DNA from: Lichenostomus cassidix
Taxonomy: Eukaryota > Chordata > Aves > Passeriformes > Meliphagidae
Assembly (NCBI GenBank): GCA_008360975.2
Contig: CM039182.1
Span: forward strand, 18,138,324 to 18,202,323
Length of the DNA stretch: 64,000 nt
Direction: 5' to 3'
In this document: piece after piece, positions 23,569-37,966 of the stretch
Layout: every line of letters begins with the position of its first letter
Position numbering within the stretch: the first letter of the stretch is position 1
Made by a program: the position numbers and the translations under genes
Notes under the pieces: model-generated
Told to the model about the DNA's origin: nothing
Databases searched by the model: none
What the model saw: only the letters and a program-made list of their open reading frames with translations

Positions 23569-25677
23569 CCAAATATCCATCTCAGAAAAAAATAAAGCTT
23601 GTTTAATTACTAACATTTCAAAGTTTTGAGGAACACATTATGAGTTTATAACCTAGAAAAGCAAATGCATTTAAATGGTGTTAAAAGGACTCAGAAAAAA
23701 ATTAAGTGAAGGAACTAACCACAAAAAAAAAATCACTTCCATATATCCAGTAGATACCTTTTAAAAAAAACATAATCACACTTAGCAATCTCATTTGAGA
23801 AACTGAACACTAATTTTCCTCATGATTTGAAGCCCTATTAAAAAAAGGTAGTAAATGAAATGAACAGGTTAGATAAAGAAAACTCACATGCAAAAGATTA
23901 AATAAGAAAACTAAAAGGGCCCATGATATTTAAATTCCACAATTAATATTCTGTTTTAGTTTAATTCAGTTATAATTTAAGTTCTAGAATTAGAGTTTCT
24001 GTTTCTGTTTAGTATTTGCTCCAGCTCATCCTTGTGACTATCCATAGGAGTAAACCTTGTCATTAGGAAAAGGATAGAGAGGACAAAGCAATTAGAAATA
24101 AGGTTAGCAGAAAAAACATGTCTTTGGCATTAAAAGAATATTCTAATAGGCAGGATGCAAAAAATAATCAATATTTCCATATATTTTCTTTAACTTTTAC
24201 AAAAATATACAGTAATATCCCTTTCTGTAAAAACTTATGATGGTTAGGTAATCAAAGTACAAAGGGATGTAATTCAAGAAAGTTAAGATCATATATAGCA
24301 TAAAACCTAAAAAAAGGTTAAGTTTAAATAAGTTCCCACACAAGAAGCCTCCCTTACACGCTATGAATTTTTTAAATTGTCTCAGACTCAAGAGGAGTAT
24401 GTTTAGGGGAAATTAATAAAATTAAATAACAAATCATGTGGACCAGTCAATACTACTCAGTGTTCTACAACTTAATTTCAATAGAAACTGTCACACTCAA
24501 TGATTGCAATCTCTAATTGCTCTTAAATCAGAACAGCAAAGTGGCAAATTGACTCTACCATTCCTTCTATTTTTTTTTAATGGAGAGTTATTGAGAGTTT
24601 CAGGAAACCACTAAGTCTCAATCGACGCAACAGTGTCAAAGAGAATACAGTAGAACCAGAAACAAGACTCTTAACAGAAGTGTGAGTTACAATAAATGGG
24701 ACATTAACACGTATGCATTCTCAAGTTAATTATCTTACTATTGTAAATAAAGAAATATGCAAAGCATACTAAAAATCTAACTTTCTTCGAGATTACTCTT
24801 GAAATTGATACCACTAGTTGAGAGAATACTTTTAGAGAAAGCTGGTATTTCAGTTGTTTCACCCCATCCTGACAAGGTCTGGGTGTACCATATGCAAACA
24901 CACATTTGTTGAATGTAACACCTCAGCAACCAAATCACACACAGTTAACACCAGCCTCAACACCTTTGCTAAAACACAATGATCTACATACTGATCACAA
25001 ACTAATTCAAACCACCATTCCCTGACTCTGATGTCAAACATCCCCTTATGAATGGGACACGTTTTTTCCAACTTTGAAGCCAGAAAACCCATTTCTCAAT
25101 AGTACTGTCCACTCTGTAATACCAACATTAGCGTCATTTTACTGGTGGATAGCAAAAGTGATTCTTGCTGAGTACAATGAGAACTGTCATTATTTATTCC
25201 TGTATGTTGCCCCTGGAATAATGTATTTTCTAGCACATCAACAGGAAGGAATGGTCAAAGAACCTAACATAACAAACTGCTAATCAGGTATAAGTATATG
25301 AAGCATGAGCTGTGATTTCACAACTACCAGTTTTAAATGCTTACAGGTTCAGTGTCAGCTCAGCATACACAAGTGAATTTTGAAGGAAAGACTTTCTAAA
25401 ACTTCTCAAATTATTAAATATACCTCAATTAAACAAAACTTACTGGAGTATCACTGGCACGTGACTCACAACTTAAATACAAAACTCTAAGCCTTTCTCC
25501 ATATAAACCTCAAAGTATTTTGGGATTTTACATTAGAGGAAAAAATAGCAGGAGTGCTTGATAATTATCGAATTTATGCCATTATATGCCATCCTGTATA
25601 TAGAGTGGAATGATTACATCATGAAATTTCAACATAGGTAATTGAAGTGGAAGAGGCGAAAAAAAAAATTGACTTAC

Positions 25678-25773
25678 TTTTTCTGTAGTTACAGTAAGAG
25701 ATGGAACCAAAGATGGTGAGGACTCCGACTGCTTCTTATATTTTTGCTTGTGTTTATCTTTCTCTTTATATTT
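25678..25773 (-). CDS. MLLT10: MLLT10 exon: lysine-rich segment (96 bases)
   Basis: This 96-base exon has phase 0 at both ends, acceptor ttctag and strong donor GTAAGTC. It encodes 32 residues: KYKEKDKHKQKYKKQ followed by a Ser/Pro stretch, SESSPSLVPS, then LTVTTEK. Eleven of the 32 residues are lysine and the segment is probably disordered. It can serve as nuclear-localisation or nucleic-acid-binding sequence (inference). It differs from the human sequence I remember at several places (KYKKQSESSPS against KHKKQPEPSPA), more change than in the PHD exons. A 12.1-kb intron precedes it. Confidence 0.96.
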
Positions 25774-28700
25774 CTAGAAGTTGTAAAAGACAATAAAAAC
25801 TAAGTTCAGCTTCACCTTTATCATAACCCATTCTATACTGCATCAAGTGTTATCAAAATTTAAGGGAGATTGCAATAATGTCCTGTGCTATTTGGAAAAT
25901 ATGTTAATGTTCTGAATGTTTTATATAATTCTATAAAAGCAAATCAAGCATTTGTATTTGTTTTCAAAGTGCACAAACTGAGATTCTTCAGTTATAACCA
26001 GCATTTATTAATGCACTGTTGTTAGTATCACCCATCTTAACAGCAATCACTTAATAAGAGAAACTGGATTAAAAACAGAGACAAGGCTTCTGTTTCAGGA
26101 ATCTTTATCCATTTTTCACCAAAGATTTCTATCTTTCTATATCTCTGCACCTACACAGTACTATTTGTTGGGATACTAATGTAAATTAATGCAATGTTTT
26201 AGCTTTGGCTCCCCTACTGACACCTCCATGCATAAGAATGTGAAATCCGATTCAGATTTCATTTCCAAAAAAAGGGGTACACATTTTACAGACTAAATAA
26301 GTATTTTCCATGGTAAACTGAATAAAATATCAAAAGCTATACAAATCAAATGTGCTTCCTAAAAGAACTGAGAATTTAAACAGGGAGGTTTTTTTAATTT
26401 TTATTTTTAAACATGAATGAAGCATTGGCAGTGTGAACAAAATTGTGCCAACAGAGAGAAAATAACTTCTTATCCCACAGCCTTTTTAGTTTAACAGAAG
26501 TATTTCATACTGGTAGAAATCAATTTTTGGAGGATTACAGAATCAGATCCAAATTGTATTTGTTTGAACAGTTTAGACAAATACTTCACAAAAACAGCCA
26601 ATCTCACAAAACTAACAATTTAACTCAGAATAGAGGAGTTCAGTATTTTGTCCAGTCTAATCACAAAGAAGTCATTTTTTCCTTAGCAACATAATACAGT
26701 TTACTTAGACAGTCAGTGTCAGAAGATGCAAAGAAACTGCAGGTATGAGAGAGTTACTTACAAGCTACTGGCACTCACGTATTTTACTTCTTTAACTATG
26801 TATTTGTGGAATTTTTGTAAACTAACACAAAACTCTGCAGAACACCACAATGTATGGCTATCAGACTGAGTGCTTCTATAGAGAGCTACTAAAAAATGTG
26901 CATACATAGGGACTGATGCAAGGGGTTTAAAAATCCCATTGAGCAGCTTGAAAAGATGCGTAAGTCTGAGCATCCATATGAAAACTCTAGTAACTGTTCT
27001 GAATTTTAAAAATTACTCATGCTGATCTTTCTCTATCAAAACGATTGTCAAGACTTTCAAAAGAACATAATTTGTTCAACAGCAACTGCACAAGCACTCT
27101 CACCAAGCACAAGGAAGAGATGCAATGTGTGCATACTATATTCAGGTATGACCAAGTACCAGTTTTCTATTTCTGTCACAACAGAAGAAATATCAGAAAC
27201 ATATTTCATGGAATCAGCCTGAGAGAGTAAGAGAATGGGCTCTCAAATCCTCTAATAAAGTAAAATTAGTTAACTGACAACCTAGATACAAAGCTGAAAG
27301 CAAAACACATTTGTCTCTACCTTTATGAACTATAAATACCAGGTCATTAACTTAGAGATTGCCTTGAGTCTAACCAAATCCATTTGAGCCCAAATCCACT
27401 TAACTAAACTTATAAACTAGTTTTTCCAGGAAGGAAATACAGTTTAATTAAGAAAGTTCATAAATAAAGTAAAAAAGCTATCATCACCAAAATACCGCAT
27501 AAAACTATCCTTGCTAGAATACCACATATAAAGTTCTTTAAATTCTTGTACGTCTTAAAACTCAAAGGCAGGTACAAGAGAACATTTTAAAAAGTAGATG
27601 TAGATTTCTAGGTTTCGGGTTTCTAAACACTCAAGTGAGCTTGGGTTTTTTCCTTTTTTCACTCTGCCACATGGATAGAAATACAGAGGTCTTTCCCTTC
27701 ATAATAAAGTGTGCGGGCATCATAATTACAATGACATACACCTATAAGGTAGATTTTAAATTTTTAAAACCTAACATAGGCTTGTTGAAGGAGCTTTAGA
27801 TCAGGGAGGTTGTTATTGTTTTCTTTTGTGTTTTTCTGAAGGGGAGATTGTTTGTCTCTTTTTAGACATGGAAAACATATTTGAAAGAAAAAAATAATCT
27901 GGAGAGGAAGGATTCAAATACACTTCACAGTCTTCTCAATAATATCTTAAATGTAACAGTCCCCAAAGTGCTCCCCATACTAACAGGTAAGTAAAGCAGG
28001 GATCAAGAACAGAAGCATCTACACTAAGAGTGCCATGTTATCCATTAAATTTGTTGACACAAAAAACTTCCACCAGTGCTAAGCTACCAAACTTACTACA
28101 TCATCAGCGTATGTGTTTAGAAAAACTTGACTAACCATTTCACTAAACACCAGACAAGCTATGAAAAAAGGAAGGAATGAAAGATATAGAAAAAGGAAGC
28201 TATGAAATGGCTACACCACTGCCTGAGTTTCTTTAGCTTTCATCATTCTACTGGGAAATTCAAATCATCATAATGAGTTTTATGCATAATTTTGGAGCCA
28301 AGGGGCAATGACTTTAATACACTTTAAGATGGAACTTCACAACAGTATCAGTAAACGATACAAAATCTTTTAAATTAAAATGTTTTACAATCCTTCCTGT
28401 TGACTTTCTAGTGTTCTTTTACTTTCAGGGTTAATTTCATCTAAAAGGCAAAGAAACATAAAATTCTGATCAAAGGAACAGTTAGGAGGACTTGAAATTA
28501 TATTTTGTAACATACTGAAATCAACAGTAGTCTCAACACATGAAGAGGTGTCAGGAGGGATAAGGGACAGAAGAACAGCAGGAAGGAAAGGGGCATAAAC
28601 AACTAAGCACTTGGAGAGAATATGCCTCATTTCTGTAAAGTGAAGCATCAGCAACCACATCAAGTTCCTCTCTCAGATCCAAACCATCAAGACAAAGTTT

Positions 28701-31700
28701 GCCAGTCAGGACAGCTTAGCAAGGTTACAGCTTTCCACTCAAGGCCACTGGAGGGGTAACCCATCCAAAAGCCTTCTGCATACAAATATCTCATTCACAA
28801 CACATCTGTTGTTCTTAGCTCTACATTCCCTCCTCTTTTTAGGTGATACCTCCTCTCACTATTTTTCTTCTTTTTATTTTCTTTTTCTCTTCCCAAGAAA
28901 AGTTGAGAAGTGTTACTTCTGAATGTGAATTGACTCCAAATGCATACAACATCAAAGAACTGGAGAACACTTCAATGCAGGAAAACCTCTGAAAGAAATG
29001 CTCAGCTTTTACACTGATAAGAACAAAAATTTCAACAAGCTCCTGAGACAAAGAGATGTAGCTCCAGCAAAATTATTTCTTGCAGTTGAACCCTCTTCTA
29101 CCACAAATATGAGCAAAACGTGTAAGAAGAGTTCTGAAATATCCACTTTGGAACCCAGAAAATGATTAACAGAGTGAATTGTGTGAATTCCCACAATATT
29201 TAACAAACATGACAGCTTTCAATCAAGTCTGTCCCAAAGGCCACACAAACTAGCCATCTTCCCTACTGCCATAAAAAGAACAAACTGTTAGCTCCTCAAG
29301 GACAATTCTGCATGCTTTACTTTTGTAAGATCTCTATTCAGCTACAGCTCTTAAAAAAGTCTAAAAAACGTAGCAACAGCTCACCAAGATAAACATTCAT
29401 CCATAAATCCATGTGGGAACCCCCCATTCTAGGGAAGGTACTGATATCAAATATCTGACCTTTTATAAGCTTTACTCTAAGGAAAATAAAGGACAGAAAT
29501 TACTCTTAACAAGGACTGAAAATAATATTGCCAGGAAGTGAAAGCTGAGGGAACATTAATGGCAGGCAGAATGCACATATCCCATTTATATACATACGAA
29601 TGAGTTCAGATGTTCTAAACACCTGTGCAGAGCTGATAAATGCAATACTACATTCTGTAAAACCAAGATTTAGCAGAAGGCACAATTCCAAGGAAGAATA
29701 CATTTAAAAAAAAATACAGGGCCAACTACAAAATTGTCAAGGAAAACTTTAATCTTGGTTCACAAGTAAGATATAGGTGAGCAGACCAGATTCAGGCAGT
29801 TCCTGAAATTTTCCTTACTGTAAGAAAAATAAGGTGTGATTGCAATGCAGCCATTGGATAAGCACCTGAAACAATATTCATCCTGAACAACTTGAAGAGC
29901 CCTGATTTATTGTGCAGCTAAATACCAATACAAAATACCTCGGGTTTGTACATCATGACTAATCAGAAAGCTTTAGTTCTCACCACGGATCTCATTTTTG
30001 GCTTTTGCTTCTTATCTAAAAAACAGTGTAATACCATCTTAACTCCAACAACTACATCCTGCTAGATAAGAAAACAAATATGGTGCAAGATTTCTGGAAT
30101 TCTATTGCACCTTCTGCACATTGCTTTCTTGCAGGGCAGGGAGTAGGCAGATGGAGAAGGGGGGGAGTACATTCTGATTGCTTCTATTTCTCCCACAAAT
30201 ATTCAATCTACAAAATTATTATATAATATGACTTCACAAATACACATTGATTCCAATTCTTCATTTTTTTAGCTCATTTACTTGTTTCATCACTCTGAAG
30301 ATCAGCACTTGCTCATTCATTTTCTTTAACAGACTTGCAGAGAAACAATTGTCAGACTATTGAAAAAGACCAACGTCTCATGGAAATATCAAATCAAGGA
30401 TACATGTGTAGCTACATTTTAGCTCTGATCAGTTACCAACAGAAGAGATGTTACAAAATATATCTTTTCAAACTTCGGACTTCAATGTTTAGAAAAAATT
30501 ATTAATCCAAGCGAACAAAAACTTTTCTAGTACAGAAGAAATGAATGAGTTTAACTTTTCTCTTAAATGGCATTAATAATTCATAACATTTTGACATGGA
30601 AGTATCATTTCACTTGTTGGAAGGTATTCACACCTATTTGCAATTCATTTTTGTCTCAGGAATGCACAGCCCTCTGGAAAGGCGTTTCTATAGGACTTTA
30701 TTTCATTAAAATACATTGCGAAGTTCACCATTTAATAGTTCAGTGTTGCAAAAGGTTTTCTGACCCCACTCTCATCTTTCTCAGACTGCTTAGCTTGTCA
30801 GACCTTCTGCCCCCACTCAAACTGCCAAACGGCAACAACAAAAATTACCAAGTGGAGAGTTTTCTCTTGTTTTAGTGAGCTACACTAGTTCTCTGAAGGA
30901 ACATGAAAGATGGACAGCAACAGGCACAAGAGATAGATACAGAACAGAGAAGGAACAGCTCACAGGCTCAGGGAACAGGAGACTAACTTTTATTTTGGAA
31001 CAATTAAAACACATGCACATTATCAGCAAGCACCAGCTCTTAGTCTTTCAAGACAAAACTACCTGGGTTGACCTTGCATTATTGCATTTTTATGCCTTCT
31101 CAGTTACAAAAATCCTTATCCTCCATTACCTCTGGTTGTCCCAAGTTTTGAAACCTCAACAACATTTTAAAATCTATTTTCCTTATTGATTATTGTAAGT
31201 AAAATAATCTGAATGCCTAAATCACTGCTTTTTCAGCTGTTGACTCCCTCAAATAATTCCAATTCATCAGAATGTTCTATTAGCACAGAGACTGATATTG
31301 GTTCTTTTGCCATTTATAGATTTTCTGCACTATCTTTGTGTCACCAAAGACTGTAAATCCTCAGCTGTCACAACTAACATCCAGAATGGAAAGCTGTGCA
31401 TAGCTCTTGCTAATCCCCAATACCAGATCTGCTTGGCCTCTTGTTCAGTGCTAGTAGCTGTTAGCAATATAACCATAATAATTGCAGAACGAAAGATGAC
31501 CACAGTCCACAAGTTTCAAACACAAATCCTAATTTATCTTATTTTTACAACAGCCCTTGCTCAGGCATTCATCTAGCTAGCATTTTAAATGGCATAACCC
31601 ACGGCAGAAAATTCAATGCAGCAGCTGTGTTGCTGCAGTCACAGTAATAAAAGGATATAGGCAAGAGATAGTGTATAGGGAGAGGTAGGAAACTACTGCC

Positions 31701-32482
31701 AGCATTATTCAAACACCTACAGCTCTAAGAATAAAACTTGTTTGTAAGAACCAGTCCTCAATTCAATTACTTAAATACTCAAAAGCCTTACTTAAATACA
31801 GGAATAATGGTAATAATTTTTATTGTCAAGGGTAAAAAGACTCAAGAATCAATGATAAAAATGCATCCAAAGCTTCTATGAGGTGCAAGGCTACCAACTC
31901 ATCCAGAATGAGCTACTCCTTTGATATTTAACATTAAAATACGCTGTTTCTGTTATTTGCACAGTTAAGTATTAATTGTTAGTAATGGATATGCAGTGCT
32001 GAACACTTGAGTAGCACTTTATAACTTCAAAAATTGCGCAAGATTAACTAAATCAATGCAACTATGTACTGTCAGTGCTCACCTTCATTCATTCCTATAA
32101 AAATTACAAGTTTAAAATATGCATTATGTTACGTACTGTAAAATGCTCCACTGTCTGCAAGGTAACCTGTCAAATATACATCACAAAATAGGTGAGCAGA
32201 ATGGCAAACAGAAGGAATCCATTCAATTTTCCTGGCTCAGTCAGCTTAACATCATAGATCATCTTTAACTGTATATAGTCTACCAGCACACAAGACAAGG
32301 CACCGGTGAACAGCACATATACACAACTCATTAAAAAGTATCCATATTACCTTCTAAAAACTGTTACACAGTCAAAGTACTAGTAACCTTGTGTTAATCC
32401 AGGATCCAAAGCGCAGAAAAATAGTATCTTAAAGCACCTTTTGCTTCCACCTGTCTCCCAGTAATAGCTACAGAACTGAAAG

Positions 32483-33081
32483 TGTGCTAGTTTTGAATGG
32501 GATAGAGTTAATTTACTTCACCTAGTTGGTGTGGGGCTGTGTTTGGGATTTGTGCTGAAAACAGTGTTGATAAAACAGGGATGTTTTCATTTTTGCTGAG
32601 CAGCTCTTCCACAGGGCCAAGGCCTTTCCTGCTTCTCACCCCACCAGCACATGGGCTGGAGGAGCAGTAGAACCTGGGAAGGGACACAGCCAGGACAGCT
32701 GAGCCTAAGTGACCAAAGATATCACATGCCATATGGCATCATGCTCCGGATATAAAAGTCAGGGAAGAAGAAGGAAGGGGGAGTGTTCAGAGTGATAGCT
32801 TTTGTCTCCCCAAGCGACAGTTACATGCCATGGAGCCCTGCATTCCTGGGGCTGCCTGAACACCTGCCTGCCCATGGGAAGCGGTGAATGAACTCCTTGT
32901 TTTGCTTTGCTTGCATACGCCATTTCTGCTTTACCTATAAAACTGTCTTTATGTCAACCCACAAGTTTTTTTCACTTCTACTCTTCTGATTCTCTCCCCC
33001 ATCCCATTAGGGAGGAGAATGAGCAAGTGGCTGTGTGGGGATGAGCTGCTGGCTCAGGTTTTGAGCTTATTTTCTTTCACA
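32483..33081 (+). mobile_element. Avian endogenous retrovirus LTR, antisense to gene
   Basis: It begins TGTGCTAGTTTTGAATGGG with the typical gatagagttaatttacttca block, followed by gtgctgaaaacagtgttgat. It continues through a TATA region (gatataaaag near 32749) and a late block ctataaaactgtctttatgt followed by tcaacccacaag. This order matches a widespread bird LTR family I recognise, usually placed with ERVL-like elements. The end is degenerate; CA at 33080-33081 is a possible terminus. I could not find a clean target-site duplication. No internal viral genes adjoin it, so it is probably a solo LTR, and its promoter points against MLLT10. Confidence 0.8.
32749..32758 (+). promoter_or_regulatory. 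TATA box of the antisense LTR
   Basis: The sequence gatataaaag lies at the position where this LTR family has its U3 promoter TATA element, upstream of an R-like block (gtgttcagagtgatagcttt). Activity is not shown by sequence alone. Confidence 0.5.
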
Positions 33082-36000
33082 GTGAAAAGTCAGAGACTAA
33101 AAGGTGTACTTTAAGATGGGAAAAGACAGTTGCAACTTAGGCAGCCTTGTAAAATTCTACATCTTGTAGAGCAGTTTGTAGGTATACCTGAGGTGGTGTA
33201 TTTGTTATTTTGATTTTATAATAATTAACTAATCCCAGCTGACAAGCTTAACACAGTTGAGGTGTTTGCTGTGCTAACGTACACTAAAAACATTACTCTG
33301 TTTTCAATAATATATATGTTGTATTACTATAAAGTTTTTAAAAAATGAGGTAGTCAAATCAGAAATTCCATTATAATCTTCCTACTTTTTCTCTTACTAA
33401 AAGCAAAGAAAATTTAAATAAAAATGAGCTTATATTCTTATGTATTTTTTCTTGACCTCCACAAGAGATCATTTTGCTGTGCCATCTATAGATACCAACT
33501 GGTGCCAGCTCCAGTAAGTTTCGTGTAGTTGATTATCAGGATGACATACACAGAAAACAGCACAATTCACGGAGAACTTTAGCAGGCAACAAGTCAAACA
33601 AGACCATCACCTTTCCTTCTGATCCTGCAGATAAAAATACCTATCACTAAATAACTATACTCAGAGTAACTTTTTAATGAAATTTGTGTCAGTCACACAC
33701 TGTCAGTATTCCCAAATAGTTAGACTTTTAACAGAATTTGACATGAGGAGTTGCATTAAAAAAGAAAAATCTACACTCCTATGAAAGTCCGTACAGAACA
33801 GGTGCCCAGAAAGAGAAATGCTATTCCTTGGCAACAGTAAAGACTGAAGGAGGAAGTCATCCCCCTTTCTGAACCCATAGAACCCACACAAAAATTCTGT
33901 CTTAGGAAACAGGAACTGGGTTCTGCATTTTACATAAATATTAGTGTATCTATACACTGAGATACATGTGGTTTATATTTATTGACCAGCTTTTAGAAGT
34001 GTTTCAAAGCATGCTTCTTTCCCTCTGACTGAACAGAATTTGGAGTAAGTTAACATGGATTAACATCACCATTAGCATCTATACCACACAGTTCTCATCT
34101 GAGTAATATTTATTTATTAAATATTATTAAAATTCAGGTAATTTCAAAATGGTTGCAAACCATTTTTCTTCTAGTTTTCTTTAGCACTCTTACAATTTTG
34201 CTTCATACATTGAGAGCAGTGAAAGGATTAAACAAATATATTAAACTAATTAACAAGAATTTACAAATTTAATAAAAATGCAATAGGATACTGCATTACT
34301 GAGATGAGTCTGGAGCTTTTTTCCCCTAAAAAGTTACACAAAACCCCCAATGTTGAAGTAAAACCATTTAGTTTATGAAAGGAGGCAATTAACAGAGCAA
34401 TGACACAATTAGAATCATCTTTAAAACACTCTATACAGCACTACAAAGTGACTCTGAGACTAAATCAGATTTTATTTTTTAGAGAAAACAGAAACCATTA
34501 CATATGCAGCTAGATGGTAACCCAAAAACCTGCAATCTGATCCTATTTGTACCACAGAACGTTATGTGACGCATGGCAAGTCCATTTTACTTTTTCACAG
34601 TCAGTTGTTCAGACAGTGAGGAAATGCCTTGGGAACACTTGATCTCAGTGTTTACAACTTGCCTTGTAACAGCTTACAACAGCATTAAAATACATTAAAA
34701 AGCATCAAACACCCTTCTCCTAAATGAAATTCATTGCCCTGGCACATGAGCATACACTCCTTCACAACATATTGGGAAAGCCTGGGCAGTTCTGAATGCA
34801 GTTACAAACCAACACACAGCCTATGGAAACTTTCAGTGAACAGAGACATGTTTTAAATTTTCCTTTCCCATGGGCCCAACAACCAAACTCCCACCTACAG
34901 TGGAACACGCGGAATGTGAGGCACTGCCACAACCTCTTCATAGGTGTTCAAGTTTCTACCCACAAAATCAGAAAAGCTGTAACATTTCTTTAAGAACAAA
35001 ACAAGCAGCAAAAAGATTCCCATAACGTACATTGGTACAGTGCTTAGAACACTTATCCTGGTTCCTGCATTTTATGTTCTCCTCTGGCGCTCTCCACCTT
35101 CTGTAATAGTGACATGAGGCTCCTTGTCACTATTTTGTTCTTTTTGCCTCTTCAATCACAACTTTTTAGACATCTGCAGTCTTTAGTCACAAGCCCATTT
35201 TTGTGTAATTTACATCACATGAGCCATTATAGCAGAGTTTTAAATTTCCCCTTCCTGCTCAGCTCAGACCAAAGCCCTTCTAGTAGAAAAGGCACCCATG
35301 TACTTCAGCTGCTGTATCGTAGTTGCTTACTAAATAATATATTCACATTTTTCAGAAGTCATAAACATATAAATCTAGCAACATTGCCTAATTTACATGT
35401 AAGTGGCAGAAAAAGACTTCTATTTTACAAAGATCAATTACAGATATGTTAGTTCCCTCTTTAGTCCTTCCAAATATAAGACTGCCAGTAACATAAAAGC
35501 AAGGCGTTCTTCCACACCTCATGGTGGACTAAGTTTATCCCAAGAAAGCTCAAGGCAAACACCTGGCCCCAGAAGAAAAGGGATATTATAATGGAATGTC
35601 AAGCAACATATTACCAATCCTATTTACGAGGGAAACAGCCTCATTACTAATCATTTCTAAATAGCATCTCTGCCACAGAAACTAACAATGCTTAGGCAGC
35701 AGTAATCAGAATATAATGAAGCTATTTATTCTGTAGCTTCAACATCATCATGAAAATTAAATCATACCAAAGGTTTGGTTAGATTTATTCAGGGCTTTTT
35801 AAATTATTATACCCTTACATATTTGTTACCAATTTTCTTGGCAGAGTGCCCAGAAAAGGCTAAACACATACTATGAAAGGAAACACAGGCTTTCAGCTGA
35901 GTCTGTAAAAATGACAGTTACCTATACAAACATTTTGCGACCAACCTCTTCTTACTGCAGTGTAACATTTCCCCTGCACAAATGGATAGCTTTTGAGGTC

Positions 36001-37870
36001 TGAGCAATAAAAATTATTCCAAACCACAACTCATACAGCTACTGCTTGGCAAAACAGAAAGCTGTCATGATGCCTACGGATCAGATTATCCAAAGTTCCA
36101 AAGAACAAAGATGAAAGATAAAGCACCAACTACAGTGGCCTTGAGGGGGATGTGGGTGCCACACACATGACCACTACTGTATTTGTGAAAAAATATATAC
36201 ATATTCACTACAATATGACAGAAATCTAGATTCCAAAGGGATTTACAGAAGAGGAAATAAGGAAAGTCACCCTAAAAAACTGCCTACTCCTCCAAGATAC
36301 TTAATTTAGTATATCAAATGTACAACTTAAGCTGAAAAAAACTGACACATTGACTGAACACACTCCATTTTTTAAGTCCCTCCAAGTGTACCCTGAAGAA
36401 TTCACAGGTGTTGTGACCTGAAGAACCATAGTATCTTCCATCAAAGTCATTAAAGAAAAGACAAAAAAAAGCTCAAAACAGAACACCACAAACCCACCAA
36501 CTCATAAGTGGGTAAATGCCAATGTGAGTAAAAATCCATGCATGTACTTTGATAAAACATGACCTGAAATATGACAGTAGTGAGAAACTAAGAAAAAATA
36601 TGGCAAACAGTAGTAATGGTTTACCTTGCATCCAATACTGTAGTCTGTAAATCAAAATTCGTTTTTTCCTACCAACATGCTACTAAGAAAAAAAGAAGTC
36701 TGCCCATACTTTTATTATTTTAGCCCTAAATTTAGATTTAGAGGTACAACTGCATCACAGTTCACACTCTTTTCTGCATTTCCAGATAAAACCTATACCA
36801 TTAAACAAGTCTAAAGATACTTTTTAGAAGACTATCCAAGAACAACTGGAGATCAACATCCATTCAAAATGCATCTGATCTCAAAATCCAAACCAAATAC
36901 TAAGGAGACTAGGAGTCTAAAGACTGACATTTGCCATCTAATTTCCTCTTTTTATAAATACAGTTCCTTTGTATAATACACATTTGGTCAAAAGATTCTT
37001 TGATTCCAATTTTTATGTAATTACTTTTAATCATGCAAAACTAAGTTTACCCATATCCACACAAAATTCTATTAGGCTGTTCGTACAGGATGTGTGCAAG
37101 TGAGCAGTTTTTGCATGTATTCTTAGAGGCCTAAAAAAATGCCAAAGCATATCTGCATTACTGTGTCTGTTACCACCCTCTGTTGAATTCAGACGACAAA
37201 TTTCATACAGACAACTGTTACTTCAGCAGTAATAAAAACCTAAAGTAGTAATCATCATGAATCTAAAACTCTATTTTAATAATATGTGAAGTCAAATTAT
37301 TAAAAGAATATACCAACATCAGAAGTCAGCAGTTATGTTCTTTGTACCCTCACAGCAAGATTCCCCAGGTGAGTAACAAGCTATTTTGCCAGCACAGTGG
37401 GCTTGACTACCAGTACCAGTAAAATCTGTCAAGAAGAGATGTCAGTTCTTTGATAAGAGGAAAAGATACAACAGGTTGAAACATAAGGAATGAGATGCAC
37501 ATGTTTAGCCACATGGTTGCTAAAATGTCTACTGCTGGCTTTCTTTCCCACATAGTCACAAAGGGCATACAAGAAAAGCTCTAACAGAAAACTAAGGCAA
37601 AGGAAGTTGCATGGAACACCCTTCCCAACAGATATGTTTCCATGTGTATCTCAAAACTGAACACAAACCAGAATAGGAAAATGCATATACAAATGCACCT
37701 GAAGAGGTTTCCTCATTGGATGCCAGTATCTCTAGCTTATCATGTGTTATTTAGTATTCAGTGCTTCAGAACAAGATTTTCTTGATGCTTTTCAGCAAAA
37801 ATTAAATTTATCAGAAAGTGCTGCTTTTAAGCAGATATGCCACATAATTAGCAAGGACAAATCCACTTAC

Positions 37871-37966
37871 TTTTTTCTCCTTCTCATGATGTTTATCCTG
37901 AGAGTGAGAGGAAGAATCACTTAAACTTTGATCATATGACCTATTAGATCCCCGTTTGCTCTTTTT
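37871..37966 (-). CDS. MLLT10: MLLT10 exon: basic, Ser-rich linker (96 bases)
   Basis: This 96-base exon has phase 0 at both ends, acceptor ctttttag and strong donor GTAAGTG. It encodes 32 residues beginning KKSKRGSNRSYDQSLSD and ending in HHEKEKK. The composition is Lys/Ser/His-rich with no predicted fold. The KKSKR cluster is a plausible nuclear-localisation element (inference). Because the exon is a multiple of three and symmetric in phase, skipping it would keep the frame and shorten the basic linker by 32 residues. The next exon has the same length and phase. Confidence 0.96.

Larger units (their letters stand above)
18752..25677 (-). other. MLLT10: Intron, 6.9 kb
   Basis: This phase-0 intron contains the sense-oriented LTR at 21.3-22.4 kb and the 83-bp tandem duplication at 23.4 kb. 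The remaining sequence is AT-rich with no recognised gene. Confidence 0.9.
25774..37870 (-). other. MLLT10: Intron, 12.1 kb, between the two 96-base exons
   Basis: This phase-0 intron contains the antisense LTR at 32.5-33.1 kb. Its many short open frames have no recognisable domain and no splice or promoter context, so none is called as a gene. Confidence 0.9.
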
